Part shown: one piece after another, positions 26,486 to 38,200 of the stretch | Numbering within the stretch: position 1 is the stretch's first letter | Layout of the letters: each line of letters starts with the position of its first letter | From: Azolla caroliniana | Taxonomy: Eukaryota; Polypodiophyta | Assembly (NCBI GenBank): GCA_043228905.1 | Contig: JBHGNT010000005.1 | Coordinates: 3,844,001 to 3,908,000, forward strand | DNA: 64,000 nt | Direction: 5' to 3' | Translations under genes and position numbers: made by a program | The notes under the pieces: model-generated | The model's input: only the letters and a program-made list of their open reading frames with translations | Database searches by the model: none | What the model was told of the DNA's origin: nothing

Positions 26486-28255
26486 GTGTTCGTAGATGCC
26501 TCAGACATAGCAATAGGAAGTGCACTAATGCAGCTCATAGAGCCGAATTGGTATCGACCGGTGTACTATGCTAATCGGAAATTATCAACGACGGAGCGTA
26601 ACTATTCCACAATGGAACGTGAGGCATTGGGGATGATCTACAACATTAATAAATTCCGGCATTATCTGCTAGGGCGGAAATTCACATTTCATGTGGATCA
26701 TTCGACACTGCTGTATTTGGTGGAAAAACAAGCGCTGATGGGGAAATTGGCGAGATGGATGGTGTTGCTTCAAGAATTCGATTTTGTAATTCAGCACCGC
26801 CCGGGTACACAACACGTAGTGGTAGATTTTTTGAGCAGACTCGATAATGGAGAAACGGCGCAGAGGGATGACGACGACTTTCCGGATGCAGACATTCTGC
26901 GGATAGCAGCACTAACAGAGCGAACGGAAAAGACTTTCCCGGACCGGTGGCTCATAGAAATGACCTACTTTTTGACTACGGGATTGCCCCCACCGCAATT
27001 ACGCATGGACAAGAAGAAGCGATTAACCGTATGGAACCGTAACTTCTGCCTAGTAGAAGGAATCTTATATCACAAAGGCAGTGATGGCATTTGGCGACGC
27101 GGTGTACGTCAAGATGAGAAAGAAGCGGTCTTACGAGAGGCTCACTATGGCACGGTGGGCGCACACTACACGGGAGATGTTACGGCCCGGAAAATATGGC
27201 AAGCAAGCCTATGGTGGCCAACTACGCAGAAGGATGCGTATGATTATTGTAAAAACTGCGATTTGTGTCAACGGATGGGCCAGCCCATGGAGGGCGCAAG
27301 AATGCCTCACCAGCCCGTATTGCCATTAGATCCCTTCCAAAAGTGGGGATTGGATTTTGTAGGCCCTTTCACACCGACTGTGGCCCATACGGGTAATAAA
27401 TACATATTGGTGGCCACGGATTATTGCACCAAGTGGGTAGAAGCAAAAGCATTACGGGAGAATACGACGGCTGTCACGACGAGATTCCTTTACGAACACA
27501 TCTGGTGTCAGTTCGGTTGTCCAATTGAGCTCATCAGCGATCAGGGGAGCCACTTTCTCAATACGGTGATTCGTGAACTAACACAACATTACGCTGTGGT
27601 CCACAAGAAGAGTACGCCATATTACCCACAGGCGAATGGGTTGGCGGAATCCACCAACAAGACATTGCAGACTATATTAAAGAAAATCGTCAATGACAAT
27701 AGAACGGACTGGGATACCAAATTACATAGTGCATTATGGGCGTACAGGACCAACTACAAAACAAGCATACAGTCAACACCATTTCGACTAGCGTTTGGAT
27801 TGGAGATCGTTATGCAAGTAGAGTTCCAGCTACCTAGTTTATGGATTCAAGTACCCGCCCAGTCAAACACGCGAACAACGCAAGAAGGGCAAGTGGCGTG
27901 CACCGAGGAAGCGGCACCGGAGCCAGACGCCGAACCACGACAAGGAAACCCTAGGCCGAAAAGGCGGAGGCTGGACAAGAAAGATGGGCGAGGATTAGTG
28001 AAAGACGCACTCGCAGCTGTAGAGACAACGATCGTAGGTGACAACTCCACAACTACGGAGCCCAGCACCACCTTTGAAATAATCCAGGAATCACGACCGA
28101 TCATTACGGCCCAATTACAGCGAGGGAAAGCCATATTGACGGCGGAAAGCGAGGTCCTCGTGTATCCAGACATCCAGGACACAACCCATGAGTTCGGCAC
28201 ACTATTACAGTTAGGAACCTCTTTTGAGCTCATGGAATTCTTGGCAACGCAATAG
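26486..28255 (+). pseudogene. G1 RNase H and integrase (3' half of pol)
   Basis: The frame resumes directly after the M1 tip with FVDASDIAIGSALMQ, the start of the gypsy RNase H domain, and runs 589 codons. After RNase H (TMEREALGMIYNINKFRHYL, then FHVDHSTLLYLVEK) comes the integrase zinc finger (H...H, then CKNCDLC) and a catalytic core with all three acidic residues: Asp in GLDFVGPFT, Asp in LISDQGSHF and Glu in QANGLAESTNK. The tail after STPFRLAFGLE has no chromodomain and becomes Thr/Glu-rich. The reading frame is open over this whole stretch. It is broken only because its 5' half is separated by M1 and the gap. Confidence 0.85.
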
Positions 28256-28273
28256 ATAAAAGTCTCACAACGA

Positions 28274-28777
28274 ATGGTCGAGGAGCACATGGAGTGCCAA
28301 ATGATCGAGCGTGCATTAACACAAACGACGGAAAGCGATGATGAGGACCAGTTAGCCAGAGTCGACAGACAAAGGAACGCCGGTATACGCCGAATGGGGA
28401 TGGAACTACCCCCATTAAACGCGGCCCTTGTCGAAGTTTATAGGGAACTGGCAAAGGTCAGCATGGGCGCCAAGGAGATGGCCATTAAAAATAAAAATGT
28501 CTGCAAAAGGTTAAACTAACCCAAGCCGAGCTGCAAAAAGCCAATGAACGCATCGCATAGTTGGAAAATAACGTGACTACGGCGCAATAGGCAACTCCAC
28601 CACCAAACAACGTCGTCGAAGCCCTGAGGGAAGAGATTGAGGCTCAGACCGCCATTGCCTCAAAAGCAAAACGGGTCGTACAACTAGCGGAATCAAAGAT
28701 TGACCGCCTCCGCATTGTTCTTTCCAACAGCCGAAAGGCAGTGAAGACCCTTGAAGAGAAACTCGCAGCGGAGACAA
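28274..28777 (+). pseudogene. G1 ORF downstream of integrase, first part (coiled coil)
   Basis: Starts 18 nt after the pol stop. The first 81 codons are open to 28,519. After a one-base frame change near 28,505 the coiled coil continues (LTQAELQKANERIA, then VVEALREEIEAQTAIASKAKR and SRKAVKTLEEKL) with two internal TAG codons at about 28,558 and 28,588. Copia A interrupts it at 28,778. Heptad-like Leu/Ala/Glu/Lys patterning continues in the second part at 34,268. An ORF 3' of integrase is known in several plant gypsy groups, but I cannot name this one. Confidence 0.6.
28773..28777 (+). repeat. target-site duplication of copia A (left)
   Basis: GACAA precedes the LTR tip at 28,778, and the same five bases follow the other tip (34,268-34,272). 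Five bp is the usual size for Ty1/copia. Confidence 0.9.
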
Positions 28778-28861
28778 TGTTGGAGACAAAGTCGTCTATG
28801 CGGAAGATCAAGTAGCATTCGATTCTGTTCTGTACCTGCGTATGACAGTTTCTAGGTCGTT

Positions 28862-28900
<39 letters not shown>

Positions 28901-29070
28901 CACAAAAGACTCTTTATTCCACAAAGCAATAATACAACACCCAACCTTACAAAAAGGTTACAAGGTCACTATATATAGTGACCGACTTAGGGCAACTACC
29001 ATTTATGCTAATTACACAAATGGCCCGAAGGGATAGTGTGAATACGTCCATTATACACTTGTATTCGACA
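28778..29070 (-). repeat. Copia A 3' LTR
   Basis: Minus-strand LTR with TG...CA ends: TGTCGAATACAAG at 29,070 and CTCCAACA at 28,778. Contains a TATATATAG-type motif (near 28,970) and a GA/CT microsatellite (28,866-28,895). Confidence 0.93.
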
Positions 29071-29264
29071 CTCCCCCGTAATGGGCGTATACATGGGTTA
29101 TCTAAGATTACAGGTATAAACTTAGGTTCTCGGACATATCAGTTTTTGTTCGAGTCGGCAGGGTCCGAAGGCAGAAGACCGAACTGGTCGGGTCGGAAGA
29201 GTTGAAACCGATCATTAAGGAACTGATGTCGGTTGTCGGAAACCATCCTGCGCTGTGTCCGGCT

Positions 29265-32200
29265 CTAACCGGACTGGTTTGTCGTTACGCCCATCTGATG
29301 CCGAAGAGACCGAAAGCGGTCTGCCGAAAGACACTTGGTCATTCCATCTGCGACATTGTCGGTTGTGGATATTTTCTCTAGACCGATTTTCCCTGAAATG
29401 ACGCAGTCCCGAACGAAGTGATATCGAACGTCGATATGTTTGGAGGCGTTGTGGTGAACCGGATTTCTCGACAAGGCAACAACACCTTGACTGTCGCTAT
29501 AGACAACTGGGGCCGAGTCATGGTCGACTTGTCGAAACGTGTGCGCCAGCCGACCGAGCCACAAAGCTTCTTTTGCTGCGTCGGACGCAGCTACATATTC
29601 TGCTTCGGTCGTTGAGGTCGCTGTGCACTCCTGAAGTTTCGACTTCCACGAGATTGCTCCATTGCCGAATTTGAAGCAGTATCCGGTTGTTGATTTCCGA
29701 CTGTCTATACAGCCGGCGAAGTCCGAGTCGGTGTAACCGACTACGCCTGAGGTTCGGTTCGGACCGAAAAGAATGCCGTGGTCTTTTGTGCCACCCAGAT
29801 ATCTGAACACATGCTTGACTGCGTTCCAATGCGATCGGCCAGGATTGTGCATAAATCTGCTGACGACTCCTACGGCATGAGAGATATCCGGCCGTGTCGC
29901 GACCATCAGGTACATAAGGGAGCCGACTGCCGGTGCATACGGTACCGACTTCATATCTTCCCCCTCCGGACCGGATGTCGGGCAGTCTCGCTGAGAGAGC
30001 CGAAGATTCATGGGGAGCGGGGTTGAAGCAGATTTGGCTGATTGCATGTTGAAGCGTTCCAAGACACGTCCGATATAGTCGGTCTGAGACAAAAAAAGAT
30101 GTCGCTTATCGCGATGCCGACTAATCTTCATGCCAAGTATGTGTCGTGCCGGACCGAGGTCCTTCATGGCAAACTTCAACCGCAGTTGCCGAATGAGATC
30201 GGCAAGTTCGCCCGCGTGGCGTCCAGAAATTAGCATGTCGTCCACGTAAATGATGAGGAAGATGGGTGATCCATCTTGAGCTGTGTTGGTAAAAAGACAA
30301 TGGTCCTCATCGCTTTTTGAGAAGCCGATCGATTGGATGAAGTCGTCGAACTTCTTGTACCATTGTCGCGGTGCCTGTTAGAGGCCGTATAGACTCTTCC
30401 TGAGTCGGCAGACTAGATGTTCTTGGCCAGTTACCACGAAGCCTTTTGGCTGCTCCATATAAATTTCCTCTTCAAGATCACCATGGAGGAATGCTGTTTT
30501 GACATCTAGCTGAATCAGCTCCAAGTTGTCGGCTGCCACTACGCCGAGTAGAAAACGAAGGGTTGTCATTTTCACCACTGGTGAAAAAATCTCGTCGAAG
30601 TCGACGCCATATTCTTGTCGGAAGCCCTTCGCAACTAATCTGGCCTTGTACTTTGGGGTGGTCGAATCAGACGTCTCTTTTAGTCGATAAACCCACTTGC
30701 AAGGAAGAGCACGTCGATTCTTAGGTAATTCGACCAGATCCCAAGTCTTGTTTGCCCGAATGGAGTGCATTTCCGACTCCATCGCCAGATGCCAGGTGGC
30801 TGAATCGACAGATGTCGATGCTTCTTCGTAAGACGTCGGTTCGCCGGCGTCGGTGAAGAAAATTCCAGGAGAATACCTCTCCGGAGGTTGCGACAGTCTC
30901 TCGGATCGTCGAGGTATGATTGGACTGGTCGCATCGGGTATCAAGGTCGGATGGTCCGAAAGCGGATTGTTCTGCTGTGCCGAGTCGGGGTTGTCCGAGT
31001 CGGTAGTGTAAGGTTCAGCTACCCGTGAAGCTGACCGTGTGTTAAGAGCGGGGCCTTCTTGAAGGGTCGGCACATCGGAAAATGTTACCCTTCGGACTTC
31101 GATCGGTTTTTCGACTGATGGATTCATAGCCGACTCGTTGAACACAACGTCCGAACTTCGGACGATTTGTCTGCGTTCGGGATCCCAGAGTCGGTATCCC
31201 ATTTCGCCGTCGGATCCATATCCAAGGAAAATGCATTTCCTGGACCGAGGTGCAAGTTTTCGGCGATCATCTTTCGGATTAAGGGTGTACGCCTCGCATC
31301 CGAAGATCCTCAGCTTGTCGTAATTCGGCTTACTGCCGATCCATAGTTCCTGAGGAATTTGAAGTCCTAGAGGTCTACTTGGCGACATATTGATTATGTG
31401 TACTGCCGTGAGTAGAGCCTCTGCCCAGAAGCCATCCGACAGTCCGGAGTGTTGGAGCATGGAAACTATCCGTTCTTGGATTGTCCGATTCATGCGTTCG
31501 GCAATCCCGTTTTGCTCCGGGCTGTGTGGTGCCGTAAATTCACGTCGGATGCCGCGTTGTCGGCAGAATTTGACGAATTCTTCGGATTTGAACTCTCCCC
31601 CATTGTCTGTCCGAAAGCATTTCAACTTTCGGTCGGTTTGATTTTCTACCATAGCGAGCCAATCGGTGAAGATCGAGAAGACACGATCTTTGGTGCGAAT
31701 TGGATAAGCCCACACCTTTCGAGTCGAATCGTCAATAAAACTGACGAAGTAAGAGGCACCGCCTAGAGACTGATGCGGCATTGGGCCACAGACGTCCGAA
31801 TGGACTAAATCGAGAGGTCTCGTTTCTCTTGGTGCTGATGTCGGGTGTGATGCGGCTGCTTGTTTGCCATACTGGCAATGCTCGCAGAATTGATGGTCGG
31901 AGAAGGAGAGTTTGGGGATGTATCCGGCTCTAGATAGATGCGTAATGCCGTCCTTGCTGAGGTGTCCTAATCTTCGGTGCCATAGTGATGACACAGGAAT
32001 ATCCACCAAAAACAGGTTACCCTCTCTGAGCGTAACATGTAACGGATACAGTGAGTGTATCTTGGGTCCTCTAGCAAGCAAGAGGTTCCCCCTGTGGAGT
32101 GTCCACCCTCCCGAAGAAAAACCGGCACGAATGCCGTCTTCATCTAGTTGTCCGACTGAGATCAATGGCCTTGAGAGCTCGGGTACATGTCGGACATTGT

Positions 32201-33278
32201 GAAGTACAAGTGTAGAGCCACCTGCAAGGTTGAGCTCTACTGTGCCGATTCCGATGATGTCACAGTGTTGTGAGTTGCCGACTCGAACTGAGTCGGAGTG
32301 ACGGATCGTATATTGCCGAAATTGGGATCTATGAGGAGTCACGTGAAATGACGCACCCGAATCCAAGAGCCATGTGCTCGATTCTTCAGTCGTGAGCAGA
32401 ACTTCTGAGCCGACTGGATTTTCGATTGATAGTATATTCGGGTCGTTTGGTAGCACATCAGCTGAGAAGCTGACGTAATTGATCTCCTCATGCCGGCCAC
32501 TCTTCTTGTTGTTCTTGTTCTTGAGTGCGCGGCAGTCGGCTTTGATGTGTCCGGGTTTCTTGCAATAGTTGCAGATTCGGTTATCCCGTGACTGGCTCCG
32601 TCTTCGCTGATTGTTCGGCGGCCGTGAGGAATCTCTTCCTCGTATGTTCGATCGGTCTGTCGAACCTTGTACTACGTAAGCGTCGTCTGTTGAGTCTTTG
32701 GCGAAAGACTTTCTCCGAGCTGCTTCGGTCAGGATTGCGCTCGTGACTTCGGAGTATTTAACAGCCGTGGTTGACGCGTTGCACACTGTTGTGACGAAAG
32801 TTTCCCATGATGAGGGAAGGCTGCTCATGAGTATCATTGCTCTGAGTTCATCCTCGATTGCCGTCCCCTGTGACGAGATTTGGGAGCTTATGCTTTCGTA
32901 CTCATTGAGATGTGCTTGAACCGAATCGGATTCTTTCATCCGCAAGTTGTAGAGGCGCCGGATCAGAAACATCTTCGTTGCGGCGACCTTCTTTTCGTAA
33001 GTGTCCGATAGTGTTTTCCACAGTTCGAATGCTGTCGTACACGATTGCACCGTAAAGTATACCGATTCCGATAGGTGCATCCGAATTGTGGCGCGGACGA
33101 TTCTGTCCAGCTTCTGCCACTCAATTGGTTTGTATCCTTCTGGAGGTTCTTCATTTTCGATGGGATCGATTTGCCCCTTGACTATGAGATAGTCTTGCAT
33201 TTGCTCCTTCCAGAAGTTGAAGTTCGATCCATCGAACTTTCGTAGACTCATTTCTGACGAGCCGGATGTTGATGCCAT
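29265..33278 (-). pseudogene. Copia A gag-pol polyprotein with a single nonsense codon
   Basis: ATG at 33,278, 1,338 codons in one frame. Order: gag (SLRKFDGSNFNFWKEQM at the start), zinc knuckle CNYCKKPGHIKADC, protease WLLDSGASFHVT, pre-integrase LWHRRLGHLS, integrase with HSDVCGPM, TDNGGEFKS and PEQNGIAERMN (complete DDE), reverse transcriptase (KARLVAKGFRQEYGVDFDE, QLDVKTAFLHGDLEEEIYM, catalytic YVDDMLIS), and RNase H (GYTDSDFAG, TEAEYVA, HIDVRYHFVRD). The only break is TAA at 30,380-30,378, codon 967, between SLYGL and QAPRQW, where copia elements normally have Lys. A one-base change AAA to TAA would explain it. It removes the YVDD part of reverse transcriptase and RNase H from the product. 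Confidence 0.93.
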
Positions 33279-33960
33279 CAAATTTGGTTTCGGTTGACGG
33301 AGCTCGGTTCGGAGTTGACTACGAACCTTGTTGGAGTGCAGCCGGTTGGCTCACCCGATATCGTTCTAGTCGGATTTGAACCCGAGTCGGTTTGGCTTCG
33401 GATATATGTATTGTTGAACTTGCTCGAATTGACTCCGGTAACTTGAGGGACAGAACCGACTGGTCTTCCCGAATGTTGCCGAGTCGGAGTGAGCCCGGTT
33501 CGCTTCGGATATATATGCCGAATACCGATTATTGAAACCGATTGTCTGGACCGATTCTGCTTCGGGTGGCTGCAGCGACGAGAGAGACAGATCCAACTGA
33601 TCCTCTCGAATGTCGATCAGCCGGATGAAGCACGAATTGGGGTTGTTGTCTTGAGACCGATCTGCACCGAGTGGTTACAATGAGCGGCGAGCAGCGTTTG
33701 ATGACCTCTTCGGATGCCGTTTAACCGAGTGGAGCACGATCGTGTCAATGTTGCACAAGGGGATTTCACCTCGAGCGGTTACGATCACAAGGAACAGAGT
33801 ACAACCTGTTGGCTTACTCCAAGCGAAGATGATCTAACGCGATGAGATGCGAGCCTCGTTTTTCTTCTTCTTCTCTCTTCTTCGAATGACGCAAGAAACC
33901 GAATGCTGTGCAGGCTGAGACGACGTCCGACAGCGGATTGAAGGACCAAATACTGTGCAG

Positions 33961-33972
33961 GCTCTGATACCA
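33961..33972 (-). other. Copia A primer-binding site (initiator tRNA-Met type)
   Basis: The minus strand reads TGGTATCAGAGC two bases downstream of the 5' LTR end, the common primer site of plant copia elements. A leader of about 680 bp separates it from the gag ATG. Confidence 0.92.
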
Positions 33973-33974
33973 GA

Positions 33975-34058
33975 TGTTGGAGACAAAGTCGTCTATGCGG
34001 AAGATCAAGTAGCATTCGATTCTGTTCTGTACCTGCGTATGACAGTTTCTAGGTCGTT

Positions 34059-34097
<39 letters not shown>

Positions 34098-34267
34098 CAC
34101 AAAAGACTCTTTATTCCACAAAGCAATAATACAACACCCAACCTTACAAAAAGGTTACAAGGTCACTATATATAGTGACCGACTTAGGGCAACTACCATT
34201 TATGCTAATTACACAAATGGCCCGAAGGGATAGTGTGAATACGTCCATTATACACTTGTATTCGACA
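33975..34267 (-). repeat. Copia A 5' LTR
   Basis: Same 293 bp as the 3' LTR, with no difference seen by eye. Followed on the plus side by the second copy of the GACAA target duplication. Confidence 0.93.
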
Positions 34268-34787
34268 GACAACACAGCACACCCGGACGAAAGAAGAAAA
34301 CACCCAATTACGGGAGGAAGCGAAAAAATCGGAAGCGGCAATCGCGGGACTCCAAGCCTTATTAGAGAAAAAGAAAGCATGGTTTGACGATCAGTTGGTA
34401 GGAGAACATGAGAGAAGGCATCAACTAGAAATCCGCCTAAACAATGAAATGGGAAAACTAGAAGAACTACATACGAAGGAATCCCAGCTTTGGGCAAGTA
34501 TGAGGAGCACATATGAAGAAGCGGCGGCAGTTCATCAGCAAGAAATTGCAAACCTCAAAAAATCTGTAGAAGAAGCACGCAATCGTTGCCAAGCCATCAC
34601 AGACAACGTGCGTATCCTTTTGCAAACGAATCGGGAGAGGTTTACGACGCAATTAAAAGCGGCGCTAGACAACGGATGGATGGCGTGGGCGGCACAAGTG
34701 GCGGAATTACATACTATTGAGTGGCAAGCTCAAATGGAACCGGATCGATTGAATAAGCCTGAGCCGGCAAGCGAGACAGATCAGTAA
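34268..34787 (+). pseudogene. G1 coiled-coil ORF, second part
   Basis: Resumes after copia A in the frame TKEENTQLREEAKKSEAAIAG and stays open to the TAA before 34,788. Strong heptad character (ALLEKKKAWFDDQLVGEHE, NLKKSVEEARNRCQ, FTTQLKAALDNGW). Together with the first part, the ORF downstream of integrase would be roughly 340 residues. No enzymatic motif is present; a structural or gag-like role is only a guess. Confidence 0.6.
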
Positions 34788-34914
34788 GCTGTGAGCAACC
34801 GAGCCGGCAAGCAACATGGCCGGTGAGCTGGGGAGTCGATTAGCCGAATCCAATCAATAACCGGAAGCCTAGTATTAGCGTAGACTACTAGGCAATTATA
34901 GTCTCATAGTAAGT
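34788..34914. other. junction between G1 and copia 2, boundaries unresolved
   Basis: Sequence between the coiled-coil stop and the proposed copia 2 LTR. It contains Arg/Gly codon-rich G1-like DNA (GAGCCGGCAAGCAACATGG) and then AT-rich DNA. I could not place the LTR start or a target duplication. Confidence 0.3.
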
Positions 34915-35128
34915 GTCAGATGCTTGTGTGAGCATTGAAGTACGCGGTACTTCCGTCAGTCCCACGAGGACTTGTATAAATAATGCTACTGAGCATAGTT
35001 GTATGTACAGAGTGTTTTTATTGTTTTTGAATATAGCCTTGAAGTTCTGCTCTCTCTGTCTCTCTTGTGTACTCTGTGTATTCCCTACCTTCTCTGTTTT
35101 CTAACGCTTCCGCAAGTAATCGTTTACA

Positions 35129-35140
35129 TGGTATCAGAGC
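35129..35140 (+). other. Copia 2 primer-binding site
   Basis: TGGTATCAGAGC directly abuts the LTR end. It is the same initiator tRNA-Met type site as copia A and copia C, although the three LTRs are not all of one family. Confidence 0.9.
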
Positions 35141-35220
35141 GCGAGGGTTGAGAACCTCTGAAGCCGATAAACACTTGAAAGCAAAGCCTAACATGTCGTA
35201 AAACAACAGACAGAGAAGTG

Positions 35221-38200
35221 ATGGATAGAGGGATGGCTAGCTCGCTCCTTGTGGAGAAACTCAACAGATCCAACTCTGCATCTTGGTCGTATAAGATGCA
35301 CCAGTACTTGCTTGGGCATAGCTACTGGAGTTTCGTCAAAGGAGCCAACGAAACAGCACCTAATGTGGAACATAAGGACTTCCTAGTGTGGGAATAATCG
35401 GCAAGCAGAGTGATGTATTGCTTCGCGTCTAGTGTTGGAGACCAGCTGCTGAGCCACATCCGAGACGCCAAGACGCCGAAGGAGGCTTGGGGGAACCTGA
35501 AGAAGGTTTTTGCCATGAGCACTACCAGCCTGGAAGCTGCAACTCCGACAGTCGGTGGTGGATTACACGGCCCGGATCAAAGAGATCTGTGACTTGCTTG
35601 CCTCTATCAACGTTACCGTGGAGGAAGACGAGATGGTACAGGTCTGTCTTGGGGGCCTGGCATCTAAGTTCAGAGCGTTCCGAACGGCAATGTGTACAAG
35701 GGAGAATACACCGTCATTTTTCGACTTATAGTCAATGCTCCTTGTAGAGGACAGCCACGCCGGTGCGTCAACTAGCGCACCCACTGACAGCCGGTTGTTG
35801 TACACGGAGGCGGATCGGTCCCGTGGGCGTGGTGGACGAGGCGGGTCGGCACGCAATGGAGGCGCCCGGCAAGAGCAAGAACGAAGGCACAGAGAACGTG
35901 CCGACAGCGGTTCCGGGACTCCCACACCGGAAGACGCCAAGAGAAGTCAGCAACGAAATGTTGGTACTATGGAAAAAAGGGCCACAGAGAAAGCGAGTGC
36001 TGGAGAAAACGAGCCGATTCGGACAAATCCGGATCCGGCAAGGCCGGCAAGGATGGCCACAAAGCTCGCACTACGCGAAGGGATCGGGAGGATCGAAGAA
36101 CGGCAATGGGCCAGCCTTGGTGATGAAGCACGAGGCGAACTCGATGAAAAAGACCACCTCCAAATCGGAGGAAGTGTGGTATGTTGATTCCGGCGCGTCA
36201 AACCATATGACGAACCACAAAGAGTGGTTCTCCTTTTTGGAGAAACCGGATCAACCAAGAGTAGTCGAAACCGGAGACGACACTCCTCACCCAATTGTGC
36301 ATGTCGGAGAAGTCCATTTGAGCCACGTCGGACAAAAGGGGAAGCTGATGAACGTATTACATGTTCCGACAATCACGAAGAACCTGGTGTCGGTCGAACA
36401 TATCGTCGACCAAGGGATGCAGGTGCGGTTTATGCACCTCGGGTGCTTCATCGAGGAAGAGGGCCATATTATTGCGCAAGGGCGTAGAGACGAGAGGATG
36501 TTTATCCTCGACACCAATGACGTCGGCACCGCTCTATTTGCAAAAGGATAGAAAGTCGAATCGGACATCGACCTGTGGCACAAGCGGATAGGCCACGTCA
36601 ATTACAAGAGGCTTCAAGACCTGCAAACGAAACTAGTTGTTTTCGATTTGCCGAAGTTTAGCGACCGGAAGGCCCAAGTATGTGAAACCTGCCAACTCGG
36701 GAAGCAACACCAGCTTCCATTCCCCACCGAACGTAATCAAAGCCGTAACAAGCTCGACCTTATCCATTCGGATGTGTGGGGACCAGCACAAAATGTTAGT
36801 CTTGGCGGGAGTCGATATTTCGTCTCCTTCATCAACGACTATATGCGGTACACATGGGTCTACCTCATTGAGCGTAAGAGTGAAGTCTTTGAGTGTTTTC
36901 GGAGTCTCCAAAGCATGGTGGAACGGGAATCAGAGAGGAAATTCAAATGCATGTGGTCGGATGGCAGGAAAGAATACTTTTCCGGCCAATTCAATAGTTA
37001 TCTGCAGCAAACGAGAATTCGGCGAGAGTTCAGGTGCAGATACACACTGCAATAGAACGGTGTTGCCGAGAGGAAGAACCGGTTGCTTATCGATGCGGCA
37101 AGGGCAATGCTGGAGAAGAAGAGCATGCCCAAATTCTACTGGGAGGAGGCAGTCTGAACGACTGTCTACATCCAGAACCGGATCAGTGACAAGGTGTCAG
37201 CTCACGAGTTTTATTTCGGGCGGAAGCCGAATTTGAGACACCTTAAGATCTTCGGTAGCATTGCATTTGTGCATGTACCGAATGAGAAGCGGAGGAAGTT
37301 GGATGCAAAATCGGAAAAATGCATCCTAATCGGTTATGCTCAAGAGCAGAAAGGTTATAAGTGTTATAACCCCCGGACAAAGCAGGTCCGAGTTAGTTGA
37401 GATGTCGAGTTCGATGAATCGGCATCGTGGTACTCCTTACCGGCTCCAACTTCCGAATCCGACCCGGTGCCGGTGGATGAGGCTAGTGAGCCTGAACCGG
37501 CCCAGGTAGAGGATGATGAAGCGTGGACTCAGGATGAGAGTCTGGAATCATTCTAGTTGAGCGGGCCAAACGAGAGACTGAGTCAATCTGACCAGTCTGA
37601 TGAGGAACCGGCGAGTAGTGGAGACTTTGTCGTGCACTCCCCTCGCAAGGAACCGAGGCGATGGTTCACGCGCAAGGAGAAGGGTAAGAAGAAGATGCCG
37701 GAATTCGAAACCGGCAACGATGAGTCAGATCAGTGTGCATCCGACTCCGGCAAGGAGAAAGGCAGATCTTCGACAACGAAGACCGAACCGGCCAAGAAGG
37801 GCCTCAAACCGGGTAACAATGAGTTATGTCGGTCCACCCGCCAGAAGGATCCCGTCAAGCGGTACGGGTATAATGAGTACATGGCGCATCACTATGCGTA
37901 CATGACTAAGGTGGCGGAAGTGCATGAGGCGGAGAGCTACGCAGAAGCGGCCAAGGACACCAATTGGTGTGCCGCTATGGAGGAAGAAATGCGGGCACTT
38001 GATGTCAACAAGACATGGGACTTGGGTGACCCTCCTCGTCACTGTAAACCGATCAGATGCAAGTGGATATACAAGGTAAAGTACAACGCCGACGGTTCTG
38101 TTAACCAGTATAAAGCCTGATTAGTGGCGAAGGGATACGCGCAGACCCACGGAATCGACTACGAAGAGACCTTCGCTCTGGTATCTTCACCAGATGGATG

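Larger units (their letters stand above)
28778..34267 (-). mobile_element. Copia A: near-intact Ty1/copia retrotransposon
   Basis: 5,490 bp in minus orientation with 293-bp LTRs at 33,975-34,267 (5') and 28,778-29,070 (3') that look identical base for base, including a 30-nt GA run. A 5-bp duplication GACAA flanks it. The primer site TGGTATCAGAGC (initiator tRNA-Met type) is at 33,972-33,961 on the minus strand, two bases inside the 5' LTR. A purine-rich tract (ACGGGGGAG) precedes the 3' LTR. The polyprotein is open apart from one stop codon. The insertion split the G1 coiled-coil ORF. LTR identity implies a very recent insertion. Confidence 0.95.
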
